A stretch of 37,684 nt of DNA from an uncultured Lachnospiraceae bacterium (GTDB lineage Bacteria > Bacillota > Clostridia > Lachnospirales > Lachnospiraceae). Position numbers and translations under genes: made by a program. The notes beneath the pieces were generated by a model, which ran no database searches, had not been told where the DNA came from, and saw only the letters and a program-made list of their open reading frames with translations. The DNA is taken from contig CACZBZ010000022.1 of NCBI GenBank assembly GCA_902779505.1, positions 1 to 37,684 of the forward strand. The letters are read 5' to 3'. Shown one piece after another: positions 1 to 8,372 of the stretch (the first letter of the stretch is position 1; every line of letters begins with the position of its first letter).

Positions 1-315
1 GCACTTGCTCAGGCAGCCACATATGTGGCAACAGCACCTAAGAGTAATGCATGCTGCGGAATATTTGACGCCATGGATGCCGTAAAGGAGACAGGAACAT
101 TGCCTATACCTACACATTTACAGGATGCCCATTATAAAGGAGCCCAGAAACTGGGACACGGAGTGGGATATAAATATCCTCATGATTTTCCCAATCATTA
201 TGTTGAACAGCAATATATGCCTTATGAACTTGACGGCAAGGAATTCTACAAGCCTTCCGACAACGGTTATGAGGTTAAGATCAAGGAACACATGAAAAAA
301 CTTAAGGGCAAGTGA
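1..315 (+). CDS. rarA: Replication-associated recombination protein RarA (MgsA), C-terminal fragment
   Basis: The 5' end lies outside the window; the frame is open from base 1 and ends at the TGA before base 316. The visible 104 residues match the C-terminal tetramerisation region of RarA/MgsA, the AAA+ clamp-loader-like ATPase that acts at stalled replication forks. Seen: the ALAQAATYVATAPKSNA helix, the P-x-HLQDAHYKGA segment, the GYKYPHDFPNHYVEQQY stretch and the ending with FYKPSDNGYE. The Walker motifs are upstream and not visible, so the family call rests on these conserved C-terminal blocks. The next gene has its own promoter, so this is probably the end of a transcript, although I see no clear terminator. 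Confidence 0.9.
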   Translation, partial: ALAQAATYVATAPKSNACCGIFDAMDAVKETGTLPIPTHLQDAHYKGAQKLGHGVGYKYPHDFPNHYVEQQYMPYELDGKEFYKPSDNGYEVKIKEHMKKLKGK

Positions 316-318
316 TTC

Positions 319-347
319 TTGCTAATAAAAAATATGTGCGATATTAT
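319..347 (+). promoter_or_regulatory. Candidate sigma-A promoter for the malic enzyme gene
   Basis: TTGCTA at 319-324, a 17-base spacer, and TATTAT at 342-347. The predicted start of transcription is near 354, about 60 bases before the ATG. It overlaps the rarA-malic enzyme gap, which otherwise holds only the ribosome binding site. Confidence 0.55.
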
Positions 348-412
348 TAACAATGATGTGAGGAGAAATCAATCTCACAAATAATCACGCAGCAGAAAAA
401 GCGGAGGAGAAT

Positions 413-1564
413 ATGACAACAGCAGAAAAAGCAATGCAGCTTCATGAGGAATGGCAGGGTAAGATCGAAACAGTGGCAAAGTCCAAGGTTAAGACAAGAG
501 AGGACCTGGCACTGGCATATACACCCGGAGTTGCCGAGCCATGTAAGGTGATTGCTGAAGATAAGGAACTTGCTTACAAATACACAATGAAGGCCAATAC
601 CATTGCGGTAGTATCGGACGGTAGTGCGGTACTGGGTCTGGGTAATATCGGACCTCACGCAGCAATGCCCGTTATGGAAGGTAAGGCAGTGCTCTTCAAG
701 GAATTCGGAGGAGTAAATGCGGTTCCCATCTGTCTTGATACTCAGGATACGGAAGAGATCATCAAGGCTGTTACATATCTTGCACCGGGCTTTGGCGGTA
801 TCAATCTTGAAGATATATCTGCTCCCAGGTGTTTCGAGATCGAGACAAGACTTAAGGAGATACTTGATATCCCCGTATTCCATGACGATCAGCATGGTAC
901 GGCTATAGTAGTTCTTGCCGCAACCATCAATGCACTCAAGATAGTAAAGAAGAAAAAAGAAGAATGTAAGATCGTGGTTAACGGTGCGGGAAGCGCCGGA
1001 GTAGCCATAACAAAACTTCTTCTCAGCTACGGATTTAAGAATATAATCATGGTGGACAGAACAGGTGCCATCGCATCCGACAGAACGAACCTTAATTCTT
1101 CAAAGCAGGAGATGCTTGAACTTACCAATCCTAACGATGAAAAGGGTTCTCTGGGAGATGTAATGAAAGACACGGATATATTCGTAGGTGTGTCCGCTCC
1201 CGGAACACTTACCCAGGATATGGTAAGAAGCATGGCAAAAGATCCTATCGTATTTGCCATGAGCAATCCGGTACCTGAGATAATGCCCGACCTTGCAAAA
1301 GAAGCCGGAGCAAGAATCGTAGGTACAGGTCGTTCGGACTTCCCCAATCAGATCAACAACGTAGTTGCTTTCCCCGGAATATTCAAGGGTGCCCTTGAAG
1401 GAAGAGCAAGACAGATCACGGAAGAGATGAAGCTTGCGGCAGCAGAGGCAATAGCTGCTCTTGTGTCTGATGAGGACCTTAACGAAGACAATATCATGCC
1501 CGAAGCCTTCGATCCCAGAGTGGCTGAGACGGTGGCTGCAGCGGTTAAGGCTTGTATTAAATAA
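413..1564 (+). CDS. NAD(P)-dependent malic enzyme (oxaloacetate-decarboxylating)
   Basis: Malic enzyme oxidatively decarboxylates L-malate to pyruvate and CO2 with NAD(P)+, supplying pyruvate and reducing power in the cytoplasm. At 383 residues it is the short bacterial form. Visible motifs: catalytic Tyr36 in YTPGVAEPC, SDGSAVLGLGNIG at 68-80, the catalytic Lys91 in MEGKA, metal ligands Glu133 and Asp134 in NLEDIS and Asp159 in FHDDQHGT, and the Rossmann loop GAGSAG at 191-196. The GGAGGAG ribosome binding site at 403-409 fixes the ATG at 413. Cofactor preference (NAD or NADP) cannot be settled from these motifs. It is monocistronic, with its own promoter upstream and a rho promoter downstream. 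Confidence 0.93.
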   Translation: MTTAEKAMQLHEEWQGKIETVAKSKVKTREDLALAYTPGVAEPCKVIAEDKELAYKYTMKANTIAVVSDGSAVLGLGNIGPHAAMPVMEGKAVLFKEFGGVNAVPICLDTQDTEEIIKAVTYLAPGFGGINLEDISAPRCFEIETRLKEILDIPVFHDDQHGTAIVVLAATINALKIVKKKKEECKIVVNGAGSAGVAITKLLLSYGFKNIIMVDRTGAIASDRTNLNSSKQEMLELTNPNDEKGSLGDVMKDTDIFVGVSAPGTLTQDMVRSMAKDPIVFAMSNPVPEIMPDLAKEAGARIVGTGRSDFPNQINNVVAFPGIFKGALEGRARQITEEMKLAAAEAIAALVSDEDLNEDNIMPEAFDPRVAETVAAAVKACIK

Positions 1565-1572
1565 TAAATCTA

Positions 1573-1600
1573 TTTACAAATATCCAATGTCGTGTATAAT
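1573..1600 (+). promoter_or_regulatory. Candidate sigma-A promoter for rho
   Basis: TTTACA at 1573-1578, a 16-base spacer and a perfect TATAAT at 1595-1600. It lies 160 bases before rho and would give a leader of about 150 nt. The -10 box lies in the left half of the inverted repeat listed next. Confidence 0.5.
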
Positions 1601-1627
1601 ATCAGTGATGATATCTTACACGACATT
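1586..1627. repeat. Perfect 11-bp inverted repeat over the rho promoter
   Basis: Arms AATGTCGTGTA (1586-1596) and TACACGACATT (1617-1627) are exact reverse complements; inside them a 5-bp pair ATATC/GATAT (1599-1603 / 1610-1614) lengthens the structure. There is no T-run after it, so it is not a standard intrinsic terminator for the malic enzyme gene. The arms flank the predicted rho transcription start, and their centres are 31 bp apart (three DNA turns), which suits an operator as well as an RNA hairpin. Function is not known. Confidence 0.6.
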
Positions 1628-1759
1628 GCAATATCTATTAGGTTAGTAACAATTCCTATTATCATTCGATAAGATTTTTTCAATTTTTATTTTTACTGAA
1701 TATGGCAATTAAAGGAAGCTTTTACACAGGTTTTGTAATTTTTTGAAAGGAAGTAATTA

Positions 1760-3130
1760 ATGAGAGAAAAGTTAGAATCATTATCTGTTTCTGTACTCAG
1801 GGATCTGGCTAAGGCTAAAGATATACCCGGTACTTCATCCATGAAAAAGTCGGAGCTTATCGATGCTTTGCTTCGTCTTGAGGAAGAGGGTCCCATTGAA
1901 GTTGATGAGGCCGGAAGAATCAAGGAGGGCAATCCTGCTCCCATGCCCGATATTGATAAGGCTGACAGCAAGGATAAGGAAAAAGAGGCCGTACTCAAGG
2001 ATCTTGACAGCGGTATGATCGCTGAAGGAATACTGGAGATCATGGGTGACGGATACGGTTTCCTGCGTTCTGCCAACTATCTTCCCGGTGACCAGGACGT
2101 ATATGTGGCTCCCAGCCAGATAAGAAGATTCAATCTTAAGACCGGTGATATCGTTGCCGGCAATACAAGAATCAAATCCAACGCAGAGAAGTACAGTGCC
2201 CTTCTTTTTGTTAAGAGCATTAACGGACTTCCTCCCGAGGAAGCATATAAGAGAACGAACTTCGAAGATATGACACCTATCTTCCCCAATGAGAAGATAA
2301 GACTGTCCACACCCGGATGTTCCGTAGCTATGAGAATCATGGATATGGTATGTCCTGTAGGTAAGGGACAGAGAGGTATGATCGTATCACCTCCCAAGGC
2401 AGGTAAGACAACCCTTCTTAAGGAAGTGGCCAAGTCTGTTAAGATCAACAATCCGGAGATTCACCTTATCGTTCTTCTTATAGATGAAAGACCTGAGGAA
2501 GTAACGGATATTATGGAAGCAATTTCGGGACCCAATGTTGAAGTTATATACTCAACCTTCGACGAACTTCCCGAGCATCATAAGAGAGTATCAGAGATGG
2601 TAATGGAGAGAGCCAAGAGACTGGTTGAGCACAAGAAGGATGTCATGATTCTTATTGATTCCATTACTCGTCTTACAAGAGCATATAACCTTACGGTTCC
2701 ACCTTCAGGAAGAACTCTTTCCGGTGGTCTTGATCCCGCAGCTCTGCATATGCCCAAGAAGTTCTTCGGTGCTGCAAGAAATATGCGCGAGGGCGGCAGC
2801 CTTACCATTCTTGCAACAGCACTTGTTGAGACAGGTTCCAAGATGGACGATGTAGTATACGAGGAATTCAAGGGTACAGGTAACATGGAAATGGTACTTG
2901 ACCGTAAGTTGTCCGAGAAGAGAGTATTTCCTGCAATCGATCTGCTTAAGTCAGGTACAAGACGTGACGATCTTCTTCTTGAGAAAGAAGAGCAGGATGC
3001 CATGACGGTTATGAGAAGAGGCTTCAACGGTCTTAAGCCTGAGGATGCTGTCGACAGGATAATAGACCTCTTTGCAAAGACAAGAAACAATGCCGAGTTT
3101 ACACAGTACATGCTGAAATCAAAATATTGA
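1760..3130 (+). CDS. rho: Transcription termination factor Rho
   Basis: Rho is the hexameric RNA-dependent ATPase helicase that ends untranslated transcripts. The 456 residues contain an N-terminal Rho-N helical domain (about 1-45), a short charged linker with little insertion, the cold-shock RNA-binding domain (about 90-165, with GYGFLRS), and the RecA-type motor. Seen in the motor: Walker A PPKAGKTTLL at 211-220, the LLIDERPEEVTD segment, Walker B MILIDSITRLTRAY and the Q/R loop region PPSGRTLSGGLDP. The start is set by GAAAGGAAG just upstream of 1760. It has a long leader (about 150 nt) behind a candidate promoter, which would allow autoregulation by attenuation as known for rho in other bacteria; that is inference here. 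It has its own transcription unit, followed by a separate rpmE promoter. Confidence 0.97.
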   Translation: MREKLESLSVSVLRDLAKAKDIPGTSSMKKSELIDALLRLEEEGPIEVDEAGRIKEGNPAPMPDIDKADSKDKEKEAVLKDLDSGMIAEGILEIMGDGYGFLRSANYLPGDQDVYVAPSQIRRFNLKTGDIVAGNTRIKSNAEKYSALLFVKSINGLPPEEAYKRTNFEDMTPIFPNEKIRLSTPGCSVAMRIMDMVCPVGKGQRGMIVSPPKAGKTTLLKEVAKSVKINNPEIHLIVLLIDERPEEVTDIMEAISGPNVEVIYSTFDELPEHHKRVSEMVMERAKRLVEHKKDVMILIDSITRLTRAYNLTVPPSGRTLSGGLDPAALHMPKKFFGAARNMREGGSLTILATALVETGSKMDDVVYEEFKGTGNMEMVLDRKLSEKRVFPAIDLLKSGTRRDDLLLEKEEQDAMTVMRRGFNGLKPEDAVDRIIDLFAKTRNNAEFTQYMLKSKY

Positions 3131-3176
3131 TATGCAACAGGCAGGTAAAACGCCTTAAAATTCATAAAAAAAGGGC

Positions 3177-3205
3177 TTGCGTCTGTTTTACTTGTATGTT
3201 ATATT
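3177..3205 (+). promoter_or_regulatory. Sigma-A promoter for rpmE
   Basis: TTGCGT at 3177-3182, a 17-base spacer, TATATT at 3200-3205. The predicted transcript starts near 3212, about 60 nt before rpmE, and ends at the terminator at 3500-3532, giving a single-gene message. Confidence 0.65.
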
Positions 3206-3274
3206 AATAGAGCTGTGTAAAAACAGTAGCGGATGAGAACATAACATTAACATTTGACATAGAGAGGTGAGATT

Positions 3275-3481
3275 ATGAAAGAAGGAATACATCCTGAATA
3301 CTATCAGGCAACAGTAACATGTAACTGTGGTAACACTTTTGTTACAGGTTCTACAAAACCTGAGATTCACGTAGAAGTTTGCTCAAAGTGCCATTCATTC
3401 TATACAGGACAGCAGAAGAGCGCCAGAGCTGACGGACGTATTGACAAGTTCAATAAGAAGTACGGCGTACAGGGCAAGTAG
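3275..3481 (+). CDS. rpmE: 50S ribosomal protein L31, zinc-binding type
   Basis: L31 bridges the central protuberance of the large subunit to the small subunit. The 68-residue protein has the four zinc cysteines of the C+ form: Cys16 and Cys18 (TCNCGN) and Cys36 and Cys39 (VCSKCH), followed by the conserved FYTGQQK. This distinguishes it from the zinc-free paralogue made in zinc starvation. The start follows AGAGAGGTGAG. It sits alone between its own promoter and an intrinsic terminator, next to rho, a common order in Firmicutes. Confidence 0.97.
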   Translation: MKEGIHPEYYQATVTCNCGNTFVTGSTKPEIHVEVCSKCHSFYTGQQKSARADGRIDKFNKKYGVQGK

Positions 3482-3499
3482 TCTAACTAAGCTTACAGT

Positions 3500-3532
3500 A
3501 AGGTTGAGGTCAATGCGACCTCAACCTTTTTT
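3500..3532 (+). terminator. Intrinsic terminator after rpmE
   Basis: A 12-bp perfect stem AAGGTTGAGGTC / GACCTCAACCTT (3500-3511 / 3517-3528) with a 5-nt loop, running into a T-tract at 3527-3532. Confidence 0.92.
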
Positions 3533-3556
3533 ATCTTATGGACACGGAGGAATGTC

Positions 3557-4543
3557 ATGGCTAGGAAAAGAAGGAAAGTATGCAATTCGGGAATAGGCGG
3601 ACAGGCGGTTCTCGAAGGCGTAATGATGAAGAATAAAGACATGTATGCGGTATCTGTCAGAAAACCTGACGGAGAGATTGATGTTGAGACCGCTGAATAC
3701 CATGGTCTGCTTCACGGAAGCAAATTAACCAAGCTTCCTTTTTTAAGAGGTGTGTTTGCTTTCTTTGATTCTCTTATACTTGGTATGAGAACTCTTAATT
3801 ATTCGGCATCTTTTTATGAAGAAACCGATGAAGCGGAGACAAAGACCGATAAGGCTATGAAGAAGGTCTTTGGTGATAAGACTGAAAAGGTATATTCCGG
3901 AATCACTCTTGTTCTTTCCCTTGTGGTTGCGGTAGCACTCTTTATAGTTTTTCCTTATTACCTTTCTACTTTACTTGAAAAATATGTAAGACAGACATCT
4001 CTGCTTACCATATTTGAAGGAATCATAAGGCTTGCTATTTTCTTAGCCTATATTGCTGCCATAACTGCCATGAAGGATATCAAAAGACTCTATATGTATC
4101 ATGGCGCGGAGCACAAGTGCATCAACTGTATTGAGCACGGCCACAGACTCAATGTACATAATGTAAAATTATCTTCGAGATTTCACAAGAGATGCGGAAC
4201 AAGTTTCCTTCTCTTTGTTATGGTTATAAGTATAATAGTATTTTTATTTATTACCGCTGAGAATCCCGTATTAAAGGTGGGACTCAGAATTCTTCTTCTT
4301 CCCGTTATTGCGGGATTGTCATACGAGTGCATAAGACTTGCGGGCAAGAGCGACAATATCTTCCTTACAATACTGTCGGCACCGGGAGTTGCACTTCAGA
4401 GACTCACTACCAAAGAGCCTGATGAAGAGATGATAGAAGTTGCCATCAAATCGGTTGAAGCGGTATTTGACTGGAGAGAATTCCTTAAAGAGAATTTTGA
4501 TGTCGACAAGAGCGACAGCGAAGAAGACAATGAACAGAATTGA
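3557..4543 (+). CDS. DUF1385 (YqhQ-like) integral membrane protein
   Basis: A 328-residue membrane protein of the DUF1385 family; molecular function unknown. Seen: the family N-terminus GIGGQAVLEGVMMKN at about 12-26, hydrophobic segments near 115-135, 150-175 and 215-255, and the conserved YHGAEHKCINC motif at 181-191, whose His and Cys residues suggest metal or redox chemistry (inference). The start has GGAGGAATGTC just upstream. Its last 14 bases overlap the start of prmC, so the two are translationally coupled. Members of this family are often next to prmC and prfA in Clostridia, which points to a link with translation or envelope upkeep, unproven. No promoter was recognised in the 24-base gap after the rpmE terminator. 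Confidence 0.88.
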   Translation: MARKRRKVCNSGIGGQAVLEGVMMKNKDMYAVSVRKPDGEIDVETAEYHGLLHGSKLTKLPFLRGVFAFFDSLILGMRTLNYSASFYEETDEAETKTDKAMKKVFGDKTEKVYSGITLVLSLVVAVALFIVFPYYLSTLLEKYVRQTSLLTIFEGIIRLAIFLAYIAAITAMKDIKRLYMYHGAEHKCINCIEHGHRLNVHNVKLSSRFHKRCGTSFLLFVMVISIIVFLFITAENPVLKVGLRILLLPVIAGLSYECIRLAGKSDNIFLTILSAPGVALQRLTTKEPDEEMIEVAIKSVEAVFDWREFLKENFDVDKSDSEEDNEQN

Positions 4544-5363
4544 GTTGCTTGACAAGGGCGTAAGCATCCTTACTGACGCAGGATTTGAAGAAGCCAAGAC
4601 AGATGCTATGCTGCTTATGGAATATATATGCGGAGCAGACAGGAATGAACTCTTCCTTCACGGTGATGTGGAAGTCACGGGAGAAATGGAGGAGGCCTTT
4701 CTGCGGGCAGTAGAAAAGAGGCTGACTCATATACCGGTTCAGCATATCACAGGTGTGCAGAACTTCATGGGACTTGATTTTAAGGTGAGTGACAAGGTGC
4801 TCTGTCCCAGACAGGATACGGAGATTCTGGTTGAAGAGGTTATGCGTATCGGTCTTGATTCCATGGATATCCTTGATATGTGTACGGGCAGCGGCTGCAT
4901 AATTCTAAGTCTTTTACGTTTTTCCCATGCATGCAGAGGAGTCGGAGTGGATATATCCGAAGAGGCTCTGGAGATCGCAAGGGCCAATGCCGAGGCTCTC
5001 GGACTGGATGCGGAATTTGTTCGCAGCGACCTTTTTGCGAATCTTAAAGAAGGACAGTTTGATATTATTGTGTCCAATCCGCCTTATATAAGGACAGAAG
5101 TTATAGATACACTCATGCCGGAGGTGAGAGATCACGAGCCGCACATTGCTTTGGACGGTGATGAAGACGGACTTGTTTTCTACCGCAGGATATGCCAAGA
5201 GGGCTATGACAGACTCAGAGCCGGCGGAATGATTTTTTTTGAAATAGGATACGATCAGGCCGATGATGTAAGAAAGATTATGGAGAAAAGCGGCTTCGAT
5301 CATATTGAGATAGTTAAGGATTACGGCGGCAATGACAGAGTTGCCTACGGTGTTAAGAATTAA
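4530..5363 (+). CDS. prmC: Release factor glutamine methyltransferase PrmC
   Basis: PrmC uses S-adenosylmethionine to methylate the glutamine of the GGQ motif in peptide release factors. I choose ATG 4530: it gives 277 residues with the usual N-terminus (MNRIELLDKGVSIL), whereas the frame can be extended upstream only through sequence inside the DUF1385 gene without family similarity. Seen: the helical N-terminal substrate domain (about 1-75), PRQDTEILVEE, the SAM loop DMCTGSGCI, and the catalytic NPPY at 183-186. Its substrate prfA follows after 12 bases, so enzyme and target are co-expressed. Confidence 0.95.
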   Translation: MNRIELLDKGVSILTDAGFEEAKTDAMLLMEYICGADRNELFLHGDVEVTGEMEEAFLRAVEKRLTHIPVQHITGVQNFMGLDFKVSDKVLCPRQDTEILVEEVMRIGLDSMDILDMCTGSGCIILSLLRFSHACRGVGVDISEEALEIARANAEALGLDAEFVRSDLFANLKEGQFDIIVSNPPYIRTEVIDTLMPEVRDHEPHIALDGDEDGLVFYRRICQEGYDRLRAGGMIFFEIGYDQADDVRKIMEKSGFDHIEIVKDYGGNDRVAYGVKN

Positions 5364-5375
5364 GAAGGAGATTGT

Positions 5376-6452
5376 ATGTTTGATAAGCTTGAGGATCTGC
5401 TGCACAGATTCGAAGAAATAATGAATGAGCTGAGCGAGCCTACAGCAGCCGGCGACCAGAAGAGATTCACGGCCCTGATGAAAGAGCAGGCCGAACTGAA
5501 TCCTATTGTGGAAGCCTATAAAGAATATAAGAAATGCAAGCAGGATATAGAAGACAGTGTGTCTCTTCTTGAGAGCGAGAGCGATGATGATATGCGTGAG
5601 ATGCTCAAGGAAGAACTTGCGGGAGCCAAGAAGAGAGTTGAAGAGCTTGAGGAAAGACTTAAGATTCTCTTACTGCCCAAGGACCCTAACGATGACAAGA
5701 ACGTTATTGTCGAGATCAGAGCCGGAGCGGGCGGAGATGAGGCTGCGTTATTTGCTGCCGAGATATACAGAATGTACCTGCACTATGCCGAGAGCAAAAG
5801 ATGGAAGGTTGAGACCATGGAAATGGACGAGATCGGTATCGGCGGTATGAAGAGCGTTACTTTCATGATATCGGGAAGCGGAGCATATTCTGTAATGAAG
5901 TATGAAAGCGGTGTTCATCGTGTGCAGAGAGTTCCGGAGACGGAATCCGGCGGACGTATCCATACATCCACGATATCCGTTGCGGTTATGCCTGAAGCGG
6001 AAGACGTCGATGTTGTTATAGATGAAAAAGATATCAGAATTGATGTCTGCAGATCATCAGGAGCCGGCGGTCAGTGTGTCAACACCACAGACTCGGCGGT
6101 AAGACTTACTCATATGCCTACGGGGATCGTTATCTATTCTCAGACAGAAAAGAGCCAGATACAGAACAGGGCCAAGGCTTTTGCTCTGCTTCGTACCAAG
6201 CTCTACGATTTGGAGATGCAGAAGGCTCACGATGCCGAAGCTGAGGCAAGAAGAAGTCAGATCGGAACAGGTGACCGTTCCGAGAAGATACGTACTTACA
6301 ACTTCCCTCAGGGAAGAGTAACCGATCACAGAATCAATCTTACTCTTTACAAACTTGACAAGGTTATGGACGGAGACATACAGGAGATTATCGATGCCTG
6401 TATAGCTGCGGATCAGGCAGCTAAGCTCCTTAAGATGAATGAAGCAAGTTAA
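5376..6452 (+). CDS. prfA: Peptide chain release factor 1
   Basis: RF1 recognises UAA and UAG stop codons and triggers peptidyl-tRNA hydrolysis. The 358-residue protein has the normal length and domain order: helical domain 1 (about 1-105), the stop-codon recognition domain with the [13 protein letters not shown] region, and the GGQ loop at 231-233 ([10 protein letters not shown]). The GGQ glutamine is the target of PrmC encoded immediately upstream. AGAAGGAG precedes the ATG at 5376. The transcript ends at the strong hairpin at 6467-6503. It is RF1 rather than RF2 from overall similarity and the absence of the RF2 in-frame stop/frameshift site. Confidence 0.96.
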   Translation: MFDKLEDLLHRFEEIMNELSEPTAAGDQKRFTALMKEQAELNPIVEAYKEYKKCKQDIEDSVSLLESESDDDMREMLKEELAGAKKRVEELEERLKILLLPKDPNDDKNVIVEIRAGAGGDEAALFAAEIYRMYLHYAESKRWKVETMEMDEIGIGGMKSVTFMISGSGAYSVMKYESGVHRVQRVPETESGGRIHTSTISVAVMPEAEDVDVVIDEKDIRIDVCRSSGAGGQCVNTTDSAVRLTHMPTGIVIYSQTEKSQIQNRAKAFALLRTKLYDLEMQKAHDAEAEARRSQIGTGDRSEKIRTYNFPQGRVTDHRINLTLYKLDKVMDGDIQEIIDACIAADQAAKLLKMNEAS

Positions 6453-6466
6453 TTGAATGATTATAT

Positions 6467-6503
6467 AAAAAGAAGTCCGCAGATTTTCTGCGGACTTCTT
6501 TTT
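6467..6503. terminator. Bidirectional terminator between prfA and the AraC gene
   Basis: A perfect 17-bp inverted repeat (6467-6483 / 6487-6503) with a GC-rich core AGTCCGCAGA, an A-run on its left and a T-run on its right, so it can end transcription from both convergent genes. Its right edge overlaps the stop codon of the minus-strand gene. Confidence 0.92.
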
Positions 6504-7401
6504 ATCTCTTAAGAGCTCGTTTTCTGAATTCGGTCGGTGTACATCCGAACCATCTTTTGAAGATTTTATTGAAATAACTGATATTGTTGAAACCTACCTG
6601 TGTGGCTATGGATGCCATTGAAGGAATGTCGGAGGAAGGATTCTGAAGATATCCCGCAGCGGCATAAACCCTGTAACGCATCACATATTCGATAGGTGTG
6701 AGATTAAGCACTCTGTTAAAACAGCGGCAGCATTCACTCTTGCTGACACTTATGGAATCTGCGATATCATCCAGAGTAATCTGCTCGGTGTAGTGGTTGT
6801 CTATATAGAAAAGCGCCGATTCAACACGGTTGATATCGTTGCTGTTACGGCCGGAATGTGATCTGGATGAAGATTTTGGAAGCAGCTTTAATAAGTAGTT
6901 CCACAGAATGCAGAGACAGCCTTTGATTACCAGTTCATAACCGTATTCGCTTCCTTCAATGGCAGCTCTTATCATCTCCATCTCTGTGACGATTGCATCT
7001 CCGAGTACGGTCTTTTGGAAAAATTGAATGTATTCGGGAGCTCCCGGACCTAAGATGGGAGAACCATAACCGGAATACATGGGAGATGCGCTGTATTCAA
7101 ATACAGTTGAAGGATGGAATACAAGCATGCCTATATGACAGGATGAACTGTCCGTAAGTTCCAGGGAATGGCTCACATCTTTATTGATGAATACAGCCTG
7201 ACCGTCAGAAAGGGTCAACATATTTTTTTCAAATACTACCGTCAGTTCTCCTTCAATAATTCTTATGATCGTAAGTTCCTGACGAACCTTGTCTTTATAA
7301 TTGTCGATGTTGAGAGGAGTGAGTTCCACGTCATCATAAAATGCGGCGAGCCTTACGCTGTTGCGATATTCACTTTGCGTTGAAAAAACAATTCCATCCA
7401 T
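6502..7401 (-). CDS. AraC-family transcriptional regulator with cupin sensor domain
   Basis: A 299-residue regulator. The first ~150 residues look like the beta-rich AraC-type sensor (cupin) domain, including IIRIIEGELTVVFEKN. The last ~100 residues are the double helix-turn-helix domain: ITLDDIADSISVSKSECCRCF is the first HTH, and VGFNNISYFNKIFKRWFG followed by TPTEFRKR is the classic second HTH signature. Ligand and targets are not known. It is transcribed divergently from the methyltransferase at 7481, with a 79-bp shared control region, so that gene is the first candidate target (inference). The 3' end is shared with the prfA terminator. Confidence 0.93.
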   Translation of the reverse strand: MDGIVFSTQSEYRNSVRLAAFYDDVELTPLNIDNYKDKVRQELTIIRIIEGELTVVFEKNMLTLSDGQAVFINKDVSHSLELTDSSSCHIGMLVFHPSTVFEYSASPMYSGYGSPILGPGAPEYIQFFQKTVLGDAIVTEMEMIRAAIEGSEYGYELVIKGCLCILWNYLLKLLPKSSSRSHSGRNSNDINRVESALFYIDNHYTEQITLDDIADSISVSKSECCRCFNRVLNLTPIEYVMRYRVYAAAGYLQNPSSDIPSMASIATQVGFNNISYFNKIFKRWFGCTPTEFRKRALKR

Positions 7402-7424
7402 GACCCCATTGTAGCATGGCGGAT

Positions 7425-7453
7425 AGAATAATGATATACTTGAAATGTTGCAA
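7425..7453 (-). promoter_or_regulatory. Candidate promoter for the AraC-family gene
   Basis: On the minus strand, TTGCAA (7453-7448), a 17-base spacer and TATTCT (7430-7425). The predicted start of transcription is about 17 bases before the ATG. The TTGCAA box is self-complementary. Confidence 0.45.
7432..7440 (+). promoter_or_regulatory. Candidate extended -10 promoter for the methyltransferase gene
   Basis: TGATATACT is an extended -10 element (TGnTATAAT type) 41 bases before the ATG at 7481. No good -35 box is seen at the right distance. It lies inside the promoter spacer of the divergent regulator, so the two promoters overlap. Confidence 0.4.
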
Positions 7454-7480
7454 AAGCCTTGATTTTACCTATACAGAGAT

Positions 7481-8281
7481 ATGAAGATGAATCCTATAGA
7501 AGAGTATTACGGAAAATTTAACGAAGATAAAAGACTGAAAAGCAGACATGGGCTGGTGGAGTATCGTCTGTCCATGAAATACATAAAAGAAGCCTTGGAA
7601 AAGATAGGAGCGGACACCGGCCTTGCCAAAGAGGATATCAGGATTCTGGATCTGGGAGCGGGAACGGGAGCCTATTCAATTCCTCTTGCTGAAGAAGGAT
7701 ACAAGGTCACAGCCGTAGAACTGGTGAAGCACAATCTGTCCAGACTGAAGGCAAGATGCAAACTGGTTGATGCCCATGTGGGGGATGCCATGGACCTCCA
7801 TAAATATCCTGAGGCAAGTTATGATCTGGTTCTTATATTTGGCCCCATGTATCATCTTTTTTCTCATGAAGACAAACTCAAGGTTATGAATGAAGTGAAA
7901 AGGGTTGCAAAAGACGGAGCAATTATTATGGTTGCCTACTGTATGAATGAGTACAGCGTGGTCATGTATGCTCTTAAGGAGAAGCATCTGAAGGAGTGCA
8001 TTGATGGGGGAAGGCTGGATGAAACTTTCCACACCTCTTCGAAGATAGAAGACCTATACGATTATGTCAGAATGGAAGACGTGGACAGACTGGTAGAGGA
8101 TTCCGGTTTCAAGCGTATCAAGACCGTCAGTCCCGACGGACCTACCAACTACATTCGTCCGGTGTTAAAAGCGATGACGGAGGAAGAATTCGAGATCTAC
8201 ATATCCTATGTCGAAGCTATTGCGGAAAGACAGGATCTTATAGGTGCGGCAGCTCACATCATAGATATTCTGGAAAAATGA
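7481..8281 (+). CDS. Class I SAM-dependent methyltransferase
   Basis: A 266-residue soluble protein with a Rossmann-type methyltransferase fold: motif I LDLGAGTGAYS at 56-66, the acidic end of strand beta-2 in VTAVELV, and the post-motif region YDLVLIFGPMYHLF. The last is typical of a large group of small-molecule methyltransferases in Clostridia; the substrate is not predictable. ATG 7481 and ATG 7487 are both possible starts; neither has a strong ribosome binding site. It is a single gene divergent from the AraC regulator, and the acyl-CoA synthetase downstream seems to have its own promoter. Confidence 0.85.
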   Translation: MKMNPIEEYYGKFNEDKRLKSRHGLVEYRLSMKYIKEALEKIGADTGLAKEDIRILDLGAGTGAYSIPLAEEGYKVTAVELVKHNLSRLKARCKLVDAHVGDAMDLHKYPEASYDLVLIFGPMYHLFSHEDKLKVMNEVKRVAKDGAIIMVAYCMNEYSVVMYALKEKHLKECIDGGRLDETFHTSSKIEDLYDYVRMEDVDRLVEDSGFKRIKTVSPDGPTNYIRPVLKAMTEEEFEIYISYVEAIAERQDLIGAAAHIIDILEK

Positions 8282-8295
8282 TAATTCCTTTGAGG

Positions 8296-8324
8296 TTTAC
8301 TGAAGGGCGTTAAAGTGCTAAAAT
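8296..8324 (+). promoter_or_regulatory. Candidate promoter for the acyl-CoA synthetase gene
   Basis: TTTACT at 8296-8301, a 17-base spacer, TAAAAT at 8319-8324; an overlapping TATACT at 8324-8329 is an alternative -10 box. It lies 49 bases before the ATG. Confidence 0.35.
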
Positions 8325-8372
8325 ATACTTTGTCGATTTAAAGCATTTAAGTGGAAGGTAAAGGAGTAAATA

